NCBI GenBank assembly: GCA_028285265.1
Contig: JANQPX010000030.1
Span: forward strand, 248,001-312,000
DNA length: 64,000 nucleotides
Reading direction: 5' to 3'
Source of the DNA: Geminicoccaceae bacterium
GTDB lineage: Bacteria > Pseudomonadota > Alphaproteobacteria > Geminicoccales > Geminicoccaceae
In this document: piece by piece, positions 17,194-25,636 of the stretch
How positions within the stretch are numbered: position 1 is the stretch's first letter
How the letters are laid out: each line of letters opens with the position of its first letter
Notes under the pieces: generated by a model
The model's input: only the letters and a program-made list of their open reading frames with translations
The model's database searches: none
What the model was told of the DNA's origin: nothing
Position numbers and translations under genes: made by a program

Positions 17194-18324
17194 GTGCCCC
17201 ATTCCGTCTATCTCGATTACAACGCGACCGCGCCTGTCAAACCTCAGGTCATTGAGGTCATGGCCGAGGTGATGGCTGATGTCGGCAATCCCTCCTCCGT
17301 GCACGCCCAGGGTCGGCGGGCGCGAAAACGTCTCTCGCGTGCCCGCGAGCAGGTCGCCGCGTTGGTCGGTGCCATGCCCGACGCAGTGATCTTTACCTCA
17401 GGCGGAACGGAGGCCAACAACCAGGCACTGCTCACCGCTCCTGGCCAGCTTTTGACATCCGCGATCGAGCATCCTTCGGTCCAGGTGCTCACCGACGATC
17501 AAGACGCCCTACCCGTCAACGATGACGGCGTGATTGATCTCGACCGCTTACGCGACCGTGTGCGAAGCCAGTCTCCAGACCTCTTAGCGCTGATGTTGGC
17601 GAATAACGAGACGGGTGTGATCCAGCCGGTGCAACAGGTCGCTGCGATCATCGATGACACACCTGGCGTCAATCTTCATGTCGATGCGATTCAGGCTGCT
17701 GGCAAAATCCCGATCGATATGGTCGACCTCGCTGCAGATAGCCTCAGTTTGTCCGCTCACAAGATTGGCGGACCTCAAGGCGTTGGTGCGCTGGTTCTCC
17801 GCGAAGGGCTCGAGCCCAGAGCATTGCTTCGCGGAGGTGCTCAGGAGCGACGCTTTCGTGCAGGTACCGAAAATTTACCCGGCATTGTCGGCTTTGGCGA
17901 AGCGGCTGATTTGGCGCTCGCAGACGCTGACTATCATGAGCGTGTCCGGAAGTTACGGGATCGGTTAGAACGGGAGATGCTTGGTCTTTCATCGGATGTC
18001 GGTGTGGTCGGAGCCAAGGCCCCGCGTCTTCCCAACACCAGCTGTTTAATTCTTCGCGGCGTCAGTCATGAGACCCAACTCATCCATTTTGATCTGGCAG
18101 GCATAGCGGTCAGTGCGGGTTCCGCTTGCTCGTCAGGTAAGGTGGGGCCGAGTCCGGTATTGACAGCAATGGGGCATTCTCTCGAGGACGCGACGTCGGC
18201 CATTCGTGTCAGTTTGGGATGGAACAGCACCGACGGTGATGTCGATCACTTTCTGAATGCTGCGCATAATCTGCTGTCTCGTCGGAAGCAACGGCGTCAC
18301 GATAACGTCGCGTCGGTGCGGTGA
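17194..18324 (+). CDS. cysteine desulfurase, NifS/IscS type
   Basis: A 376-residue PLP enzyme that takes sulfur from cysteine for iron-sulfur clusters or thiolation. The PLP lysine is K190 in SLSAHKIGG and the persulfide cysteine is C312 in SAGSACSSGKVGP, a class I active-site loop. The start is GTG 17194; an upstream GTG is followed at once by a stop. No isc or suf scaffold genes follow, so the sulfur acceptor is unclear; the TusA gene at 3.6 kb is one possibility. Confidence 0.92.
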   Translation: MPHSVYLDYNATAPVKPQVIEVMAEVMADVGNPSSVHAQGRRARKRLSRAREQVAALVGAMPDAVIFTSGGTEANNQALLTAPGQLLTSAIEHPSVQVLTDDQDALPVNDDGVIDLDRLRDRVRSQSPDLLALMLANNETGVIQPVQQVAAIIDDTPGVNLHVDAIQAAGKIPIDMVDLAADSLSLSAHKIGGPQGVGALVLREGLEPRALLRGGAQERRFRAGTENLPGIVGFGEAADLALADADYHERVRKLRDRLEREMLGLSSDVGVVGAKAPRLPNTSCLILRGVSHETQLIHFDLAGIAVSAGSACSSGKVGPSPVLTAMGHSLEDATSAIRVSLGWNSTDGDVDHFLNAAHNLLSRRKQRRHDNVASVR

Positions 18325-18374
18325 GGAAGCCTTCACTCGTCCTTCCGCGTAACATCTGACGTATCGGTAAGACT

Positions 18375-19346
18375 TTATCTGGTGATCTGAATCGGATAGC
18401 CGCGCCGTTCAAGCGTGGCTTGGCGAATTTGGCCCCAATCAAGGCGGCCCCGATTGGTGCCAGCGATCGCGAGAATCTGCTCAACGATGTCACCGCTCAT
18501 TTGAGGCTCGAATTCGCCACTTGCCTCCAATTGATCACTTTGTGTTTGCGTAGGATGGGCTTCGATAAACAGTTCACCGCCGATCCAGCCAAGTTTTACA
18601 GGCTGATCCACGACGGTTACTTTGGTGCCGACCTTGATCAATTCATATAAGGTCTCAACATCTTCTGGATACATGCGAACGCAGCCACTACTCACCCTGC
18701 GTCCAACGCCCCAGGGCTTGTTGGTGCCGTGGATAAGATACTCCGGCCAGCCGAGATACATTGCCCGTGACCCCAACGGATTGTCCGGTCCGGCAGGCAC
18801 GACTTCCGGCAGCTCGGGGTCTTCGCGACGCATCCGCGCCGTCGGTCGCCAGCTCGGTTCTTTCTTCTTGCGGACAATTTTCGTGACGCCGATCGGAGTA
18901 TTCAACCCGTCGCGACCGATTCCGATGGGGAATGACCGTGTTGTCGAGCTGCTTTCATCGACGTAGTACAGTCGCATATCGGCAAGATTGACGATGATCC
19001 CATCGGGCTGGGCGTCACCCAGATTCGGCATCAAATGAACCGTTGGTAGGACCACATCCGTACCTTCGCCTGGCAACCAAGGGTCTGTGCCTGGATTGGC
19101 CGCGACCATCTCGACATAGCCAAGCTTGAATTGTCGCGCGAGGTCGAGCAACGTGTCTTCATAGGTCGTTGTGTAGCTTGCGGTCTCGCGAAGAGCTCCA
19201 TCGCCGCCCAGTAGCGAATCGAGATTACATCCGCTTGAGAACCAAACGCCCACGAGGCACATTGCTAGCTTCGGGGCCTTTTGTGGCGACGGCCTCTGCT
19301 CTTGTTGCATTGCCAGTCTGTCTCGACGTTTTCTCGATAGAACCAT
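18375..19346 (-). CDS. L,D-transpeptidase (YkuD) lipoprotein with LysM-like segment
   Basis: A 323-residue cell-envelope enzyme that crosslinks peptidoglycan stems or attaches proteins to them. A lipobox-like FSSGC (C40) ends a hydrophobic segment, so it may be a lipoprotein; ATG at residue 13 is an alternative start. Residues 58-104 look like a LysM domain (TYEDTLLDLARQFKLGYVEM, then NPG). The YkuD domain follows with H206 in IHGTNKPWG and the catalytic S220-G221-C222. It is divergent from another L,D-transpeptidase gene 60 bp away. Confidence 0.9.
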   Translation of the reverse strand: MVLSRKRRDRLAMQQEQRPSPQKAPKLAMCLVGVWFSSGCNLDSLLGGDGALRETASYTTTYEDTLLDLARQFKLGYVEMVAANPGTDPWLPGEGTDVVLPTVHLMPNLGDAQPDGIIVNLADMRLYYVDESSSTTRSFPIGIGRDGLNTPIGVTKIVRKKKEPSWRPTARMRREDPELPEVVPAGPDNPLGSRAMYLGWPEYLIHGTNKPWGVGRRVSSGCVRMYPEDVETLYELIKVGTKVTVVDQPVKLGWIGGELFIEAHPTQTQSDQLEASGEFEPQMSGDIVEQILAIAGTNRGRLDWGQIRQATLERRGYPIQITR

Positions 19347-19406
19347 CTTGCCTCGGGGAATCTGGGCTATAAACTGCAGCCCTCGTTAACAGCTGAGCAT
19401 GACCTG

Positions 19407-19952
19407 ATGATATCTCTCTTGTCTAGGCTGCGTGTTCCGAACTTCCTGATCTTCGCTTCGCTTTTTGCCGCAACTGTTGTCTCGATAAATCCCCCTGCTG
19501 TCGCCCAGCTGCCAGGACTTGCTCATGGCCCCGTCGATCTCGTTGTCGTCTACAAGGGGGATCGTCTTCTCCACCTCAAAAGCAAAGGGCGTATCGTCCG
19601 AAGCTTCGACATAGCGCTCGGGGCAGAACCGGTTGGACATAAGTTGGTTGAAGGCGACAATCGAACGCCTGAAGGGGTGTATACGCTTGATTGGCGCAAC
19701 GCCAACAGCCAGTTCCATCGGTCCATGCATATCTCTTACCCGCATGAAGACGATGAAGAGGCGGCGCAGCGTCGCGGGGTGTCACCGGGAGGTTTGGTCA
19801 TGATCCATGGCCTGCCAAATGGCCGAAAAGCGAGCGACATGAACCATCCGGTCAACGATTGGACGAACGGATGCGTTGCTGTCACGAATGCCGAAATGGA
19901 TGAGATTTGGTCGCTGGTTGAAGACGGCACGACGATCATCATTTTTCCGTGA
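19407..19952 (+). CDS. secreted L,D-transpeptidase family protein (YafK-like)
   Basis: A 181-residue YkuD-domain protein with a signal peptide ending near AVAQ (residue 34). The short catalytic core has H134 in MIHGLPNG and C156 in DWTNGCVAVTNAEMDEIW. The compact form with the TNGCVAV motif resembles the YafK/DpaA group, some of which cleave rather than form crosslinks (DpaA detaches Braun lipoprotein). Direction of activity cannot be told from sequence. Its start is 60 bp from the divergent, larger L,D-transpeptidase. Confidence 0.87.
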   Translation: MISLLSRLRVPNFLIFASLFAATVVSINPPAVAQLPGLAHGPVDLVVVYKGDRLLHLKSKGRIVRSFDIALGAEPVGHKLVEGDNRTPEGVYTLDWRNANSQFHRSMHISYPHEDDEEAAQRRGVSPGGLVMIHGLPNGRKASDMNHPVNDWTNGCVAVTNAEMDEIWSLVEDGTTIIIFP

Positions 19953-20037
19953 TCGCATCCTATTATGATCAATGGCGTTCAAGGTTCTGAGGTTGGCCAG
20001 CAGGCTTGAGAGCTGATCCGCTGCCGACCATGTCAGA

Positions 20038-20397
20038 TCATCGCCCATAGACATCCTCAAGTCGCACAATGTCATCTTCATCGAGATGGTCGCCTTGTTG
20101 GACCTCAATAAAGATGACATCGACGTTGCCGGGGTTCTCAATTCGATGTTTCGTTTCGACAGGAATGAAGATGTGGGACCCAGGGGACACTTCCGTCACA
20201 TCGTCGCCGCAGGTCACAAGGCCGTTTCCTTCAACAACGGTCCAATGCTCTTGGCGGTGATGATGAAGTTGCAGTGATAGTTTCCCACCTGGTTTGACCG
20301 TGATGCGTTTGCAAACATAGGTCGTGCCGATCGCCAGGACTTCCCATCGGCCCCAGGGGCGGTCGTCAGAATCACCAACAGAGTAGGTCACCGCCAT
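20038..20397 (-). CDS. cupin protein, mannose-6-phosphate isomerase type II-like
   Basis: A 119-residue single cupin. RPWGRWEVL, ITVKPGGKLSLQLHHHRQEHW and IRLEDVYGR match the C-terminal isomerase domain of bifunctional mannose-1-phosphate guanylyltransferases, here without the nucleotidyltransferase part. The metal-binding histidines and glutamate are in QLHHHRQEHW. It probably interconverts mannose 6-phosphate and fructose 6-phosphate or a related sugar phosphate, but stand-alone versions are poorly characterised. Confidence 0.8.
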   Translation of the reverse strand: MAVTYSVGDSDDRPWGRWEVLAIGTTYVCKRITVKPGGKLSLQLHHHRQEHWTVVEGNGLVTCGDDVTEVSPGSHIFIPVETKHRIENPGNVDVIFIEVQQGDHLDEDDIVRLEDVYGR

Positions 20398-20454
20398 GTC
20401 ATGGTATCCCTGTGTTGTTCAAACATTGGATAATTCCAGTTGTTCCGTGACCTT

Positions 20455-20748
20455 CTAAGCGGCATGCCGTTGCACCGGCAAGTCGTAACGCAATTTCATT
20501 AACCGATTATTGAGGGATGTGCGGTGAAAGTTGATGACGCTCGATTTGAGCTCTACCCACGTCAGTTTGGATCGCCTGTTCAGTCTGATCGTCAGCCAGA
20601 AGAGGCTGCCGACACGGTCAGCCTCAGGCATGAACGATGTCATCCCGTTATTAAGCCTGACGCGCACGACATGCAGGCCGATTGATCTCAATCCGGCAAA
20701 GCCGATGAGCAGCCGAATACGATCACCCCTGAAGGCAGCACGGCGCAT
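20455..20748 (-). CDS. PilZ-like small protein, divergent
   Basis: A 97-residue frame whose layout resembles a minimal alphaproteobacterial PilZ domain: an N-terminal RxxxR (RAAFR, residues 3-7), then strands ending in VGSLFWLTIRLNRRSKLTWVELK. The second c-di-GMP motif, (D/N)xSxxG, is not recognisable; RLNNGMTSF sits in its place. If real, it may not bind the nucleotide. No good ribosome binding site is seen before ATG 20748. It lies between the thiolase and cupin genes on the same strand. Confidence 0.4.
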   Translation of the reverse strand: MRRAAFRGDRIRLLIGFAGLRSIGLHVVRVRLNNGMTSFMPEADRVGSLFWLTIRLNRRSKLTWVELKSSVINFHRTSLNNRLMKLRYDLPVQRHAA

Positions 20749-20835
20749 CCTGCAACGCCATGGAGATGAGGACAGGCTTGTTCGCCCTAGGTCGACACCA
20801 ACTGATTCTGCCTAGCTGAGGGTGGATGGCGTTCT

Positions 20836-22011
20836 TCAGTCTCTGGCGACGCAGAGTGCGATCCCCATCCCACCACCGATACAGAGTGTTGCTAAGCCTT
20901 TCTTAGCGTCACGCTTCATCATCTCATGGAGGAGAGTCACAAAGACCCGTGTTCCTGACGCACCAACGGGATGACCGAGCGCGATAGCGCCACCGTTAAC
21001 ATTCACATTATCGGTGTTCCAGCCAAGATCCTTATTCACGGCGCAGGCTTGTGCGGCAAATGCCTCATTCGCCTCAATCAAGTCGAGATCATCGACGGTC
21101 CAGCCAGCCAATTCGAGCGCTCGCCTTGATGCAGGAATAGGTCCACTGCCCATGATCGCAGGATCAACGCCAGCTTGAGCCCAAGAAACCACCCGCGCAA
21201 GCGGGACGATGCCACGCTTGCTAGCCTCATCGCTGGTCATCAGCACGACGGCAGCAGCACCGTCATTGATGCCCGATGCGTTGCCTGCTGTAACCGTACC
21301 GTCTTTCGCAAAAGCCGGCCGCAGCTTGGCCATGCCTTCCAGCGTGGCCCCGAATCGCGGAAATTCGTCGGTATCGACGAGCTTCTCTTCACGTCTGGAT
21401 TTGACGGTAACAGGTACGATTTCGTCCTTAAAACGGCCTGCCTTTATGGCTTCTTCTGCCTTGTTCTGGGAGCTCACGGCGAAGGCATCCTGCTCATCGC
21501 GAGTGATTTGCCACTTTTCGGCGACGTTCTCAGCAGTGTTGCCCATGTGATAGCCGTTGAACGCGTCCATCAAGCCATCTTTGAGCATGGTGTCGACGAG
21601 TTCGCTACCACCCATTTTCACGCCAGACCGCAGATAGGTGCAATGGGGCGCTTGGCTCATGCTTTCCTGACCACCGGCAACGACGATCTTGCTGTCGCCG
21701 TTTTTGATCGCCTGATAGCCAAGGGCGACCGTTCGAAGCCCGGAGCCACAGAGTTGGTTCACGCCCCAAGCGGGAACCTCCATTGGAACGCCGGCATTCA
21801 TCGACGCCTGGCGTGCCGGATTTTGACCCTGCCCGGCGCTCAAAATCTGCCCCATAATGACTTCTGAGACCTCAGTCGGCTGAACGCCGCTTCTGTCTAA
21901 CGCGGCCTCGATGGCAATCTTGCCGAGATCATGTGCCGGCAACGTAGAAAGGCCGCCATTAAAGCTTCCGATCGGTGTTCTTGCAGCGCTTGCGATGACG
22001 ATGTCGGACAC
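20836..22011 (-). CDS. phaA: acetyl-CoA C-acetyltransferase (beta-ketothiolase)
   Basis: A 391-residue thiolase condensing two acetyl-CoA into acetoacetyl-CoA. I chose GTG 22011 ([19 protein letters not shown]) because AGGGAG lies 7 bases before it and 391 residues is the family length; an ATG at 22026 overlaps that ribosome binding site. Acylated Cys88 is in QLCGSG, the catalytic His in [10 protein letters not shown] and the second Cys in LCIGGGMG. It fits the first step of polyhydroxybutyrate synthesis, and a PHB depolymerase lies 14 kb away, but acetoacetyl-CoA degradation is also possible. A PhaR-like motif lies upstream. Confidence 0.92.
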   Translation of the reverse strand: MSDIVIASAARTPIGSFNGGLSTLPAHDLGKIAIEAALDRSGVQPTEVSEVIMGQILSAGQGQNPARQASMNAGVPMEVPAWGVNQLCGSGLRTVALGYQAIKNGDSKIVVAGGQESMSQAPHCTYLRSGVKMGGSELVDTMLKDGLMDAFNGYHMGNTAENVAEKWQITRDEQDAFAVSSQNKAEEAIKAGRFKDEIVPVTVKSRREEKLVDTDEFPRFGATLEGMAKLRPAFAKDGTVTAGNASGINDGAAAVVLMTSDEASKRGIVPLARVVSWAQAGVDPAIMGSGPIPASRRALELAGWTVDDLDLIEANEAFAAQACAVNKDLGWNTDNVNVNGGAIALGHPVGASGTRVFVTLLHEMMKRDAKKGLATLCIGGGMGIALCVARD

Positions 22012-22179
22012 GGATTGCTCCCTCATCTTATAGGCGATCGCGATCCTGATGCCTGCGGCACGAGAGGCTCATCTCTTCACAGCTGAAAAGAAGCACCACT
22101 TGACCTCATCAGCATCAGTTTTGTCGTACGTTCTTCTGATGAAGATAGAGGCAATAGAGGCCTTCACCAAGGCTTTTTT

Positions 22180-22192
22180 TGCAATGCAGCAA
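22180..22192 (-). promoter_or_regulatory. PhaR-like motif upstream of thiolase
   Basis: Read toward the thiolase gene this is TTGCTGCATTGCA, about 170 bp before the GTG start. It matches the motif upstream of the PHB depolymerase (35747-35759) at 12 of 13 positions and fits the palindromic CTGC-N3-GCA(G) pattern known for PhaR. Confidence 0.4.
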
Positions 22193-22244
22193 TCTGTCAG
22201 AGCCCATGTCGTCGGCGTGGTCAGAGCGATGTATCGACGATGAT

Positions 22245-23882
22245 TCAGTCAGTCTTCGAGGGCTGAGTTTGTCGGCTCAGCGCGCAATGATGGTTGATCA
22301 TGTCAATCAGTTGCTCTGATTCAACCGGCTTCGCAAGATAGTCATTCATCCCCGAGGACATGTATCGTTCACGATCACCAGCCAACACATCGCCAGTAAG
22401 CGCGATGATTGGCAGCATGGCCCTTCCGTCAGGGAGGTCGCGAATGCTCTTGGCTACGTCAAGGCCGCTCACATCCGACAATTGGCCGTCCATAAGGATG
22501 ATATCGACGGTCTTCTCGTCCAAGATCTTCATGACATCTGCCCCGCTTGGTGCGATCGTCACGCGATGGCCCGCATCTCCGAGAAAATCCTCAATCAGCA
22601 GGGCCATGTCGGGGTCGTCTTCGGCAACAAGTACGTCGAGATCGCCTACGTCGATTGTGTCTTCATCACTGGCAAAGCTTTCGCCGGGGGAAGCATCTAT
22701 CGTTGCGGCAGTCGATGGCACCAAGTGCAGATGGACATGGATGTCCAGGCGAGTACCGCATGAGTCGAGGCGGCAGACCACAACACTGCCTCCCATGATT
22801 TCAGCGAGATGCCGGCATGCTAGGAACTTCAGACCGAGGGCGCCCAACGTACTGACGGTTGCATCTTCATTGGTTGATAATAACGATTCGAGACACGTGA
22901 GTTGGCCTTCCTCGACCATGATGTCTCTGGCGCTCAATGTGACATTCAACTTGTGAGCTGCCGTCTCTGCGACTGCGCTATACTTGATCGTTTCATCGGT
23001 ACTTAGGGCTGCCGATCCCGTGAAGAAGAGTGCGAGGAGCTTTTTGAATGTGACGCTATCGACGAGGACATCGACATTGTTCGGTAGATCGCACGTTAAC
23101 TGAAGATCGGACTGCGTGTTGATGAGCTTGTTTTGACAGGCTTGAAATTCACGAACGACAAATGTCTCAAGATCAATGTCCTGTGACGCCAACGATGGCT
23201 CTTCCGCGTCAATTTTTGCAATGTCGAAAACAGGCTCGATCATCGAAAGCAATGTTGCTCCGGACCGCTTGATCATCTGCGCGCGTTGGCGATGTTTGTC
23301 GCCGAGGTCTTTGGACGCGATCAGTAAGTCTGCCATGCCGATGACGCCGTTCATTGGCGTTCGAATGTCGTGCCCGAGTGCGGCAAGCGCCGAGGCACTT
23401 GCTCGCCGATCTCTCTCGGCCATGCGACCTACCAGTAAATCGGTTGCGGCAGCTGAAAAACTCTGCAGTTGCTCAATATCGGCCTCGGAAAAATCTGATT
23501 TCGCTTCAACGTCGGCGATGCACAATGCCCCAATCGGCTGACCGTTGGGTGCCTCGAGTGGAGAAGAGGCGCAGAAGCGGAGATGGGAAAAGGTTCCGAG
23601 GTCAGGATACATACAGGCTTCGTCTTGATGGCTGAGGTCGCCAGCAACGAGGAAAGCGTGATCGCTTATCGAAACCGAGCAAACTTTGAGGATTTCTGAC
23701 GAGATATTGCCGTCCGCATCGTTGCCAATGTTGAGAAGGAGGCGATGTTCAGAGCGTATGAAGATGGCGGCTAGGGGCACGTGGAAGAATGCCGCCGTCA
23801 GTCCGATCAATCGATCGATCGATGACAGTGACGCTGTTTTGCCTGGCACCGAGCAAGGCGAGATCTTTCTGAGCTGGTACAC
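22245..23882 (-). CDS. hybrid sensor histidine kinase/response regulator with degenerate ATPase domain
   Basis: A 545-residue soluble signalling protein. A GAF domain covers about residues 18-155 (HLRFCASSPLEAPNGQPIGALC), then a HisKA domain with H171 in GHDIRTPMNG, then a HATPase-like region (240-390), and a receiver domain (415-532) with D422/D423, phospho-acceptor D465, T496 and K518 all intact. In the ATPase region the N-box is DSVTFKKLLALFF without the expected asparagine, and no DxGxG G1 box is visible. It may therefore not autophosphorylate and may act as a phosphorelay protein. The start is GTG 23882, not firmly fixed. Confidence 0.88.
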   Translation of the reverse strand: MYQLRKISPCSVPGKTASLSSIDRLIGLTAAFFHVPLAAIFIRSEHRLLLNIGNDADGNISSEILKVCSVSISDHAFLVAGDLSHQDEACMYPDLGTFSHLRFCASSPLEAPNGQPIGALCIADVEAKSDFSEADIEQLQSFSAAATDLLVGRMAERDRRASASALAALGHDIRTPMNGVIGMADLLIASKDLGDKHRQRAQMIKRSGATLLSMIEPVFDIAKIDAEEPSLASQDIDLETFVVREFQACQNKLINTQSDLQLTCDLPNNVDVLVDSVTFKKLLALFFTGSAALSTDETIKYSAVAETAAHKLNVTLSARDIMVEEGQLTCLESLLSTNEDATVSTLGALGLKFLACRHLAEIMGGSVVVCRLDSCGTRLDIHVHLHLVPSTAATIDASPGESFASDEDTIDVGDLDVLVAEDDPDMALLIEDFLGDAGHRVTIAPSGADVMKILDEKTVDIILMDGQLSDVSGLDVAKSIRDLPDGRAMLPIIALTGDVLAGDRERYMSSGMNDYLAKPVESEQLIDMINHHCALSRQTQPSKTD

Positions 23883-24388
23883 GACCTTGGCCGTCCTGAT
23901 GGTGATACACCTAGTCCCTGTGTTAGCATGTCAAGGTAAACGAGGGACTAAAGGGAGGCTTGGGGAACGTCAGGCGATGATCGGCGATCTCTGCCATTTG
24001 AGCTTTTCAATAGACGGGCAAAACGCGCCAAGGTTGTGCTGCCATTGGCCGAAATCACTGATCTCCATCAGTGACTTGAAGGCGGTCCTGACTATCGAGC
24101 ACGACATGTCTCTGCAGGAGAGTCCCACATGTCGATAATCCGCCGGACCAAAAGGATCGACACTCCTCAAGGACAAGGAGGCCATGGTCAGTTCAGTCTT
24201 CGAGATGATGGCTGCCCAGGGTGTTGCTTTTGGCGCATAATGCAAGGCGAATCTGCATCGGATATTTATGGTTTTATGGTTTCTTGGCGGTAAAAATATC
24301 AACTCATAGTGTATATGCCTCTGGATTTTTCAGCACGGATTGGCCTATTCTCCTTAGCCTATTGGGTTGATGTCCGGCCGGAGAAGTT
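23883..24388. other. intergenic region with a hairpin and a candidate small peptide frame
   Basis: This gap separates the divergent sensor kinase and pqqD. It holds a perfect 8-bp hairpin, TCACTGAT-CTCC-ATCAGTGA, at 24055-24074 without a U-tract, and an 18-codon frame at 24184-24240 behind AAGGAGG. A 110-codon minus-strand frame (23970-24302) resembles no family. The last 100 bases before pqqD are AT-rich and likely contain its promoter. Confidence 0.35.
24184..24240 (+). CDS. possible 18-residue peptide upstream of pqqD
   Basis: ATG 24184 follows GGACAAGGAGGCC, a near-perfect Shine-Dalgarno with short spacing, and opens an 18-codon frame (MVSSVFEMMAAQGVAFGA) ending TAA. It lacks the Glu and Tyr of PqqA and resembles no peptide I know. 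It may be a chance frame; it is listed because of the strong initiation signal and the PqqD gene 149 bp downstream. Confidence 0.15.
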   Translation: MVSSVFEMMAAQGVAFGA

Positions 24389-24676
24389 ATGACCACGCGA
24401 ATGGAATTTGCCAATAGTGCTATTCCCAGTCTGCAGCAAGGTGTCGAGCTCAGGTTCGATCCTGCGGAGAGTTCTTGGACGGTGTCGGTGCCGGCGCGTG
24501 TAGTCAGGCCTGACGACATCGCGATTGAGGTGCTGAAGCGTTGTAATGGCCGTACGCCCATCGCAGCGATCATCGATGAACTCGCCCAAGCTTTCTCAGC
24601 TGATCCAGATCAGCTCGCTGACGACATCGATACGATGCTGCAGGACCTGATCGACCAAGGTATGGTTCAAGTCTGA
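24389..24676 (+). CDS. PqqD-family peptide chaperone, orphan
   Basis: A 95-residue PF05402 protein. The pattern fits PqqD: P-x-L-x-x-G-V-x-L-R-F-D near residues 13-25, a central VVRPDDIAIEVLKRCNGRTPIAAIIDELA and a helical C-terminus. PqqD-like domains (RiPP recognition elements) bind the leader of a precursor peptide and present it to a radical SAM enzyme. Here no pqqA, B, C or E lies nearby: the neighbours are a sensor kinase and a Calx-beta protein. Ribosome binding site GGAGAAG precedes ATG 24389. It may serve a distant system or a different function. Confidence 0.78.
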   Translation: MTTRMEFANSAIPSLQQGVELRFDPAESSWTVSVPARVVRPDDIAIEVLKRCNGRTPIAAIIDELAQAFSADPDQLADDIDTMLQDLIDQGMVQV

Positions 24677-24768
24677 CGGACGTGCGCTGAGATCAGCTTC
24701 TCGATGGACGCTGCTCAGAGCCAAGCTCCTGAAGAGGAACCTCAAGCCAGGTCGTGTCGAGGCTTGGT

Positions 24769-25368
24769 CTAGTCGTTGTCCCGAATAATCGTCGTCGCCT
24801 GACGATTACGGAAATTGACGGCATTGGGCGCACCGTTCAAGACGATGGTAAAGGTTTCGTCAGGCTCTTTCTTGTCATCGTCGACCAACGGCGTGTTGAT
24901 CTCTGCAGAGACGATGCCGGGATCAAATGTAACGATTCCGCGCTGAGCGATATAGTCGTTTTTGCTTTCGGCTGATCCGTCAACTGTCGAAAAGATAATC
25001 ACAATCGGGCGTTTGGTGGGCTTTGAAAGCGTCACCACAAAGCTTGCTTGATTGTCATCTTCCAACACAGCCTCGCTGCTCGACGTGACATCGACCCAAG
25101 GCAGAGCTTCGGGATTCGTTGGTGGAGCGGATCGTTCGAAGATTTCGACATCAGCGGAGTCGACACTGGTAATCTGCGGGGCCGCGGCGGGCTCATCGAC
25201 AACATCCACAGCCTGTGGCGCTGGCTCTTGCTCACTCTCTTGGGGCGCTGGTGACTCGTCTTCCCGCGTCAACGCCAAGCTCCTAAGCGTATCCTCGTCC
25301 AACTGGGATAAGCCGACGCCTAAGGCGCCCAAGACGATCAAGACTAAGCCTATTACGCGTGTCATCAT
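24769..25368 (-). CDS. membrane-anchored protein with a single Calx-beta domain
   Basis: A 199-residue protein with one N-terminal membrane helix (residues 4-22), a Glu/Pro/Ala-rich linker (about 33-90), and one Calx-beta repeat at about 90-199. The repeat shows SFVVTLSKPTKRPIVIIFSTVDGSA, then VDDDKKEPDETFTIVL and a terminal TTIIRDND. Calx-beta domains bind calcium through such acidic loops and usually occur in large adhesins or exchangers; a lone copy on a short anchor is uncommon. It is divergent from the TPR protein gene. Confidence 0.8.
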   Translation of the reverse strand: MMTRVIGLVLIVLGALGVGLSQLDEDTLRSLALTREDESPAPQESEQEPAPQAVDVVDEPAAAPQITSVDSADVEIFERSAPPTNPEALPWVDVTSSSEAVLEDDNQASFVVTLSKPTKRPIVIIFSTVDGSAESKNDYIAQRGIVTFDPGIVSAEINTPLVDDDKKEPDETFTIVLNGAPNAVNFRNRQATTIIRDND

Positions 25369-25561
25369 CAGTCGGTTGGTCCAGTGAAAGATTCACCCAA
25401 AGCGTTTATTTTACGTCAGTCTTATTCGCCATTAAGTAATAAAATTGGCTTGACAAAGAATACGTTGCGGCAAAGAAGCTGTCTAGAAATCTACTGAAAG
25501 TAATATTCACAATTGTGGTGTTGTCTCTTTAGCAGACTGAGAATAGGTTTACCGATCGCTG

Positions 25562-25577
25562 TGCTAGAATACTAGCA
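25562..25577. promoter_or_regulatory. inverted repeat sharing its core with the ArsR-type operator
   Basis: TGCTAG-AATA-CTAGCA lies 60 bp before the TPR gene and about 195 bp before the divergent Calx-beta gene. Its 12-bp core CTAGAATACTAG is identical to the core of the operator at 2680-2703. On the plus strand TGCTAGAAT within it resembles an extended -10 box. Confidence 0.45.
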
Positions 25578-25636
25578 TCTCAACGTGCTTCATTTCTGTT
25601 TATCCATGCCTCATCGATCTCGAAAAGGGAAGTCCT

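Noticed and set aside
22138..22243. 35-codon amphipathic frame (MKIEAIEAFTKAFFAMQQ) near the thiolase promoter, considered as a phasin-like peptide
   Set aside because: No ribosome binding site, and it covers the PhaR-like motif; phasins are much longer.
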